Origin: Piscicola geometra
Lineage: Eukaryota; Annelida; Clitellata; Hirudinida; Piscicolidae
NCBI GenBank assembly: GCA_943735955.1
Contig: OX030955.1
Coordinates: forward strand, 9,727,147 to 9,791,146
Direction of reading: 5' to 3'
DNA length: 64,000 nucleotides
Part shown: piece by piece, positions 63,140-64,000 of the stretch
How the letters are laid out: every line of letters begins with the position of its first letter
Position numbering within the stretch: the stretch's first letter is position 1
Position numbers and translations under genes: made by a program
The notes under the pieces: model-generated
What the model was told of the DNA's origin: nothing
Seen by the model: only the letters and a program-made list of their open reading frames with translations
Databases searched by the model: none

Positions 63140-64000
63140 AATATATAGAGTTTCGAGACAAAGGCATTATAAAGACTAATACAGAGTAATAATAAATTCT
63201 TCACTAGACATGTAAGAATATTATAGATTACTTTGGAGCTGTTTGAAAGTAGTAAATTTGTGTCGCCAGCTCCAATTATGTATTCATACATGAATACCCA
63301 AAAGCTCAATGTTTCAGATTTTAAATACACAGCTCTTATCCCTTAGCCGGCGCTATTCAGTATATTCATTCATTAATAAATTAATCTTATCATTTGCTGC
63401 TATTTTAAACTCTTTTGTATTTTTTGAAAAGCTCAACTTATTGCCTTCTTAAGATCGAAAATGTAACTCGCATGCCTTCTAAAAATATCACCTACATTGC
63501 TATATACCCTTCAGAAGGACATAAAATAAAATAAAACATTAACTATTAATGGTTGTGAGTTATCTAATAGTCAGTCTATTCTTTTAAGTAATTTTACATT
63601 TAGGTAAATTCTTTTTCTTCAACATTACCACGTATTTTCAGACTCTTCATTCGCTAGGGGTATGTGAAGCCACCTACTCTATTTAGGTTTTGTAAAATAG
63701 ATATATTACAAATTTTGAGTTTCTTACAAAAAAAAGGTATACAGTTTTTTTTATTTGAATTAAACATATTCTTTCACGCTTTTATAAAGGTTTCAAAAAA
63801 TTAAATAAAAATATATAAAATCTGACTACCATAATACAATTATATTTAAAAACAAATAATTTCATTATGATTACTAAGTGAAAAAAAATTAAAATTACAA
63901 TAATTCTACAAAATTCCCTGAAGACAAGATGACAAAGAAATAATATAAACAGAAAAATAATTTTAGCAAGAAGCAGCTAGAACAATCATAATTAATAAGC
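63140..64000. other. AT-rich DNA to the window end, nothing recognised
   Basis: No exon, repeat family or RNA gene recognised. Confidence 0.5.

Noticed and set aside
62824..63330. 168-codon minus-strand frame
   Set aside because: Antisense to the retrotransposon CCHC segment on the plus strand; the translation is low-complexity Ser/Pro/His with no domain.

Overview
This is an AT-rich eukaryotic genome window. It is intron-bearing, crowded with microsatellites and nested transposons, and has GT-AG introns throughout. The genes point to an invertebrate animal: an innexin final exon, a NELL-type secreted glycoprotein, a fucolectin-like F5/8C-type lectin, a C-type lectin and chymotrypsin-fold proteases. 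Innexin plus NELL suggests a protostome, perhaps a lophotrochozoan, but this is inference and no species is claimed. There is no bacterial, phage or CRISPR content. || Layout. (1) 1-15,420, minus strand: part of a NELL1/2-like gene. I reconstruct eight exons: two for the thrombospondin-N/laminin-G domain, a short exon for that domain's last cysteine, a coiled-coil exon, three half-VWC exons and one EGF exon running off the left edge. Its introns hold a 2.5-kb, 23-bp minisatellite, long CA/GT tracts, tRNA-derived SINEs and a hAT-type element. (2) 15.4-24.3 kb: no recognisable gene; AT-rich DNA, a 0.46-kb TACAA satellite and a CA tract. (3) 24.4-30.3 kb: a Russian doll of repeats. A dispersed repeat is split by a 5.1-kb hAT-like element with a perfect 8-bp target duplication, itself filled with a second hAT family and two broken non-LTR retrotransposons. 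(4) 31.2-37.4 kb: two head-to-head chymotrypsin-fold protease genes. The minus copy is intact (258 aa over 7 exons). The plus copy is a pseudogene with three independent lesions. (5) 41.0-45.4 kb: a four-exon secreted fucolectin-like gene (184 aa) whose large intron took a 2.0-kb hAT insertion with a perfect 8-bp target duplication. (6) 45.6-48.1 and 55.6-59.1 kb: a direct segmental duplication carrying a C-type lectin gene, intact (153 aa) in the right copy and 5'-truncated in the left. The right copy gained a 1.08-kb hAT-type insertion for which the left copy is the empty site. (7) 52.1-55.5 kb: a secreted-protein locus made of a signal-peptide exon followed by tandem cysteine-module exons of two kinds, one phase 1-1 and extendable, the other ending in a built-in stop codon. 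(8) 60.0-61.6 kb: a degenerate tandem array followed by an innexin last exon with an in-frame TAG and a frameshift. (9) 62.3-63.1 kb: remnants of another non-LTR retrotransposon. || Functionally, the four expressed-looking loci in 31-59 kb (secreted protease, fucolectin-like lectin, C-type lectin, Cys-module protein) all encode small secreted proteins, as in invertebrate mucosal, digestive or immune secretion. Duplication, exon arrays and transposon traffic have repeatedly remodelled them. The Cys-module exon array with two exon types is the most promising undescribed system; the GT/CA-bracketed NELL intron is the most interesting RNA-level feature.
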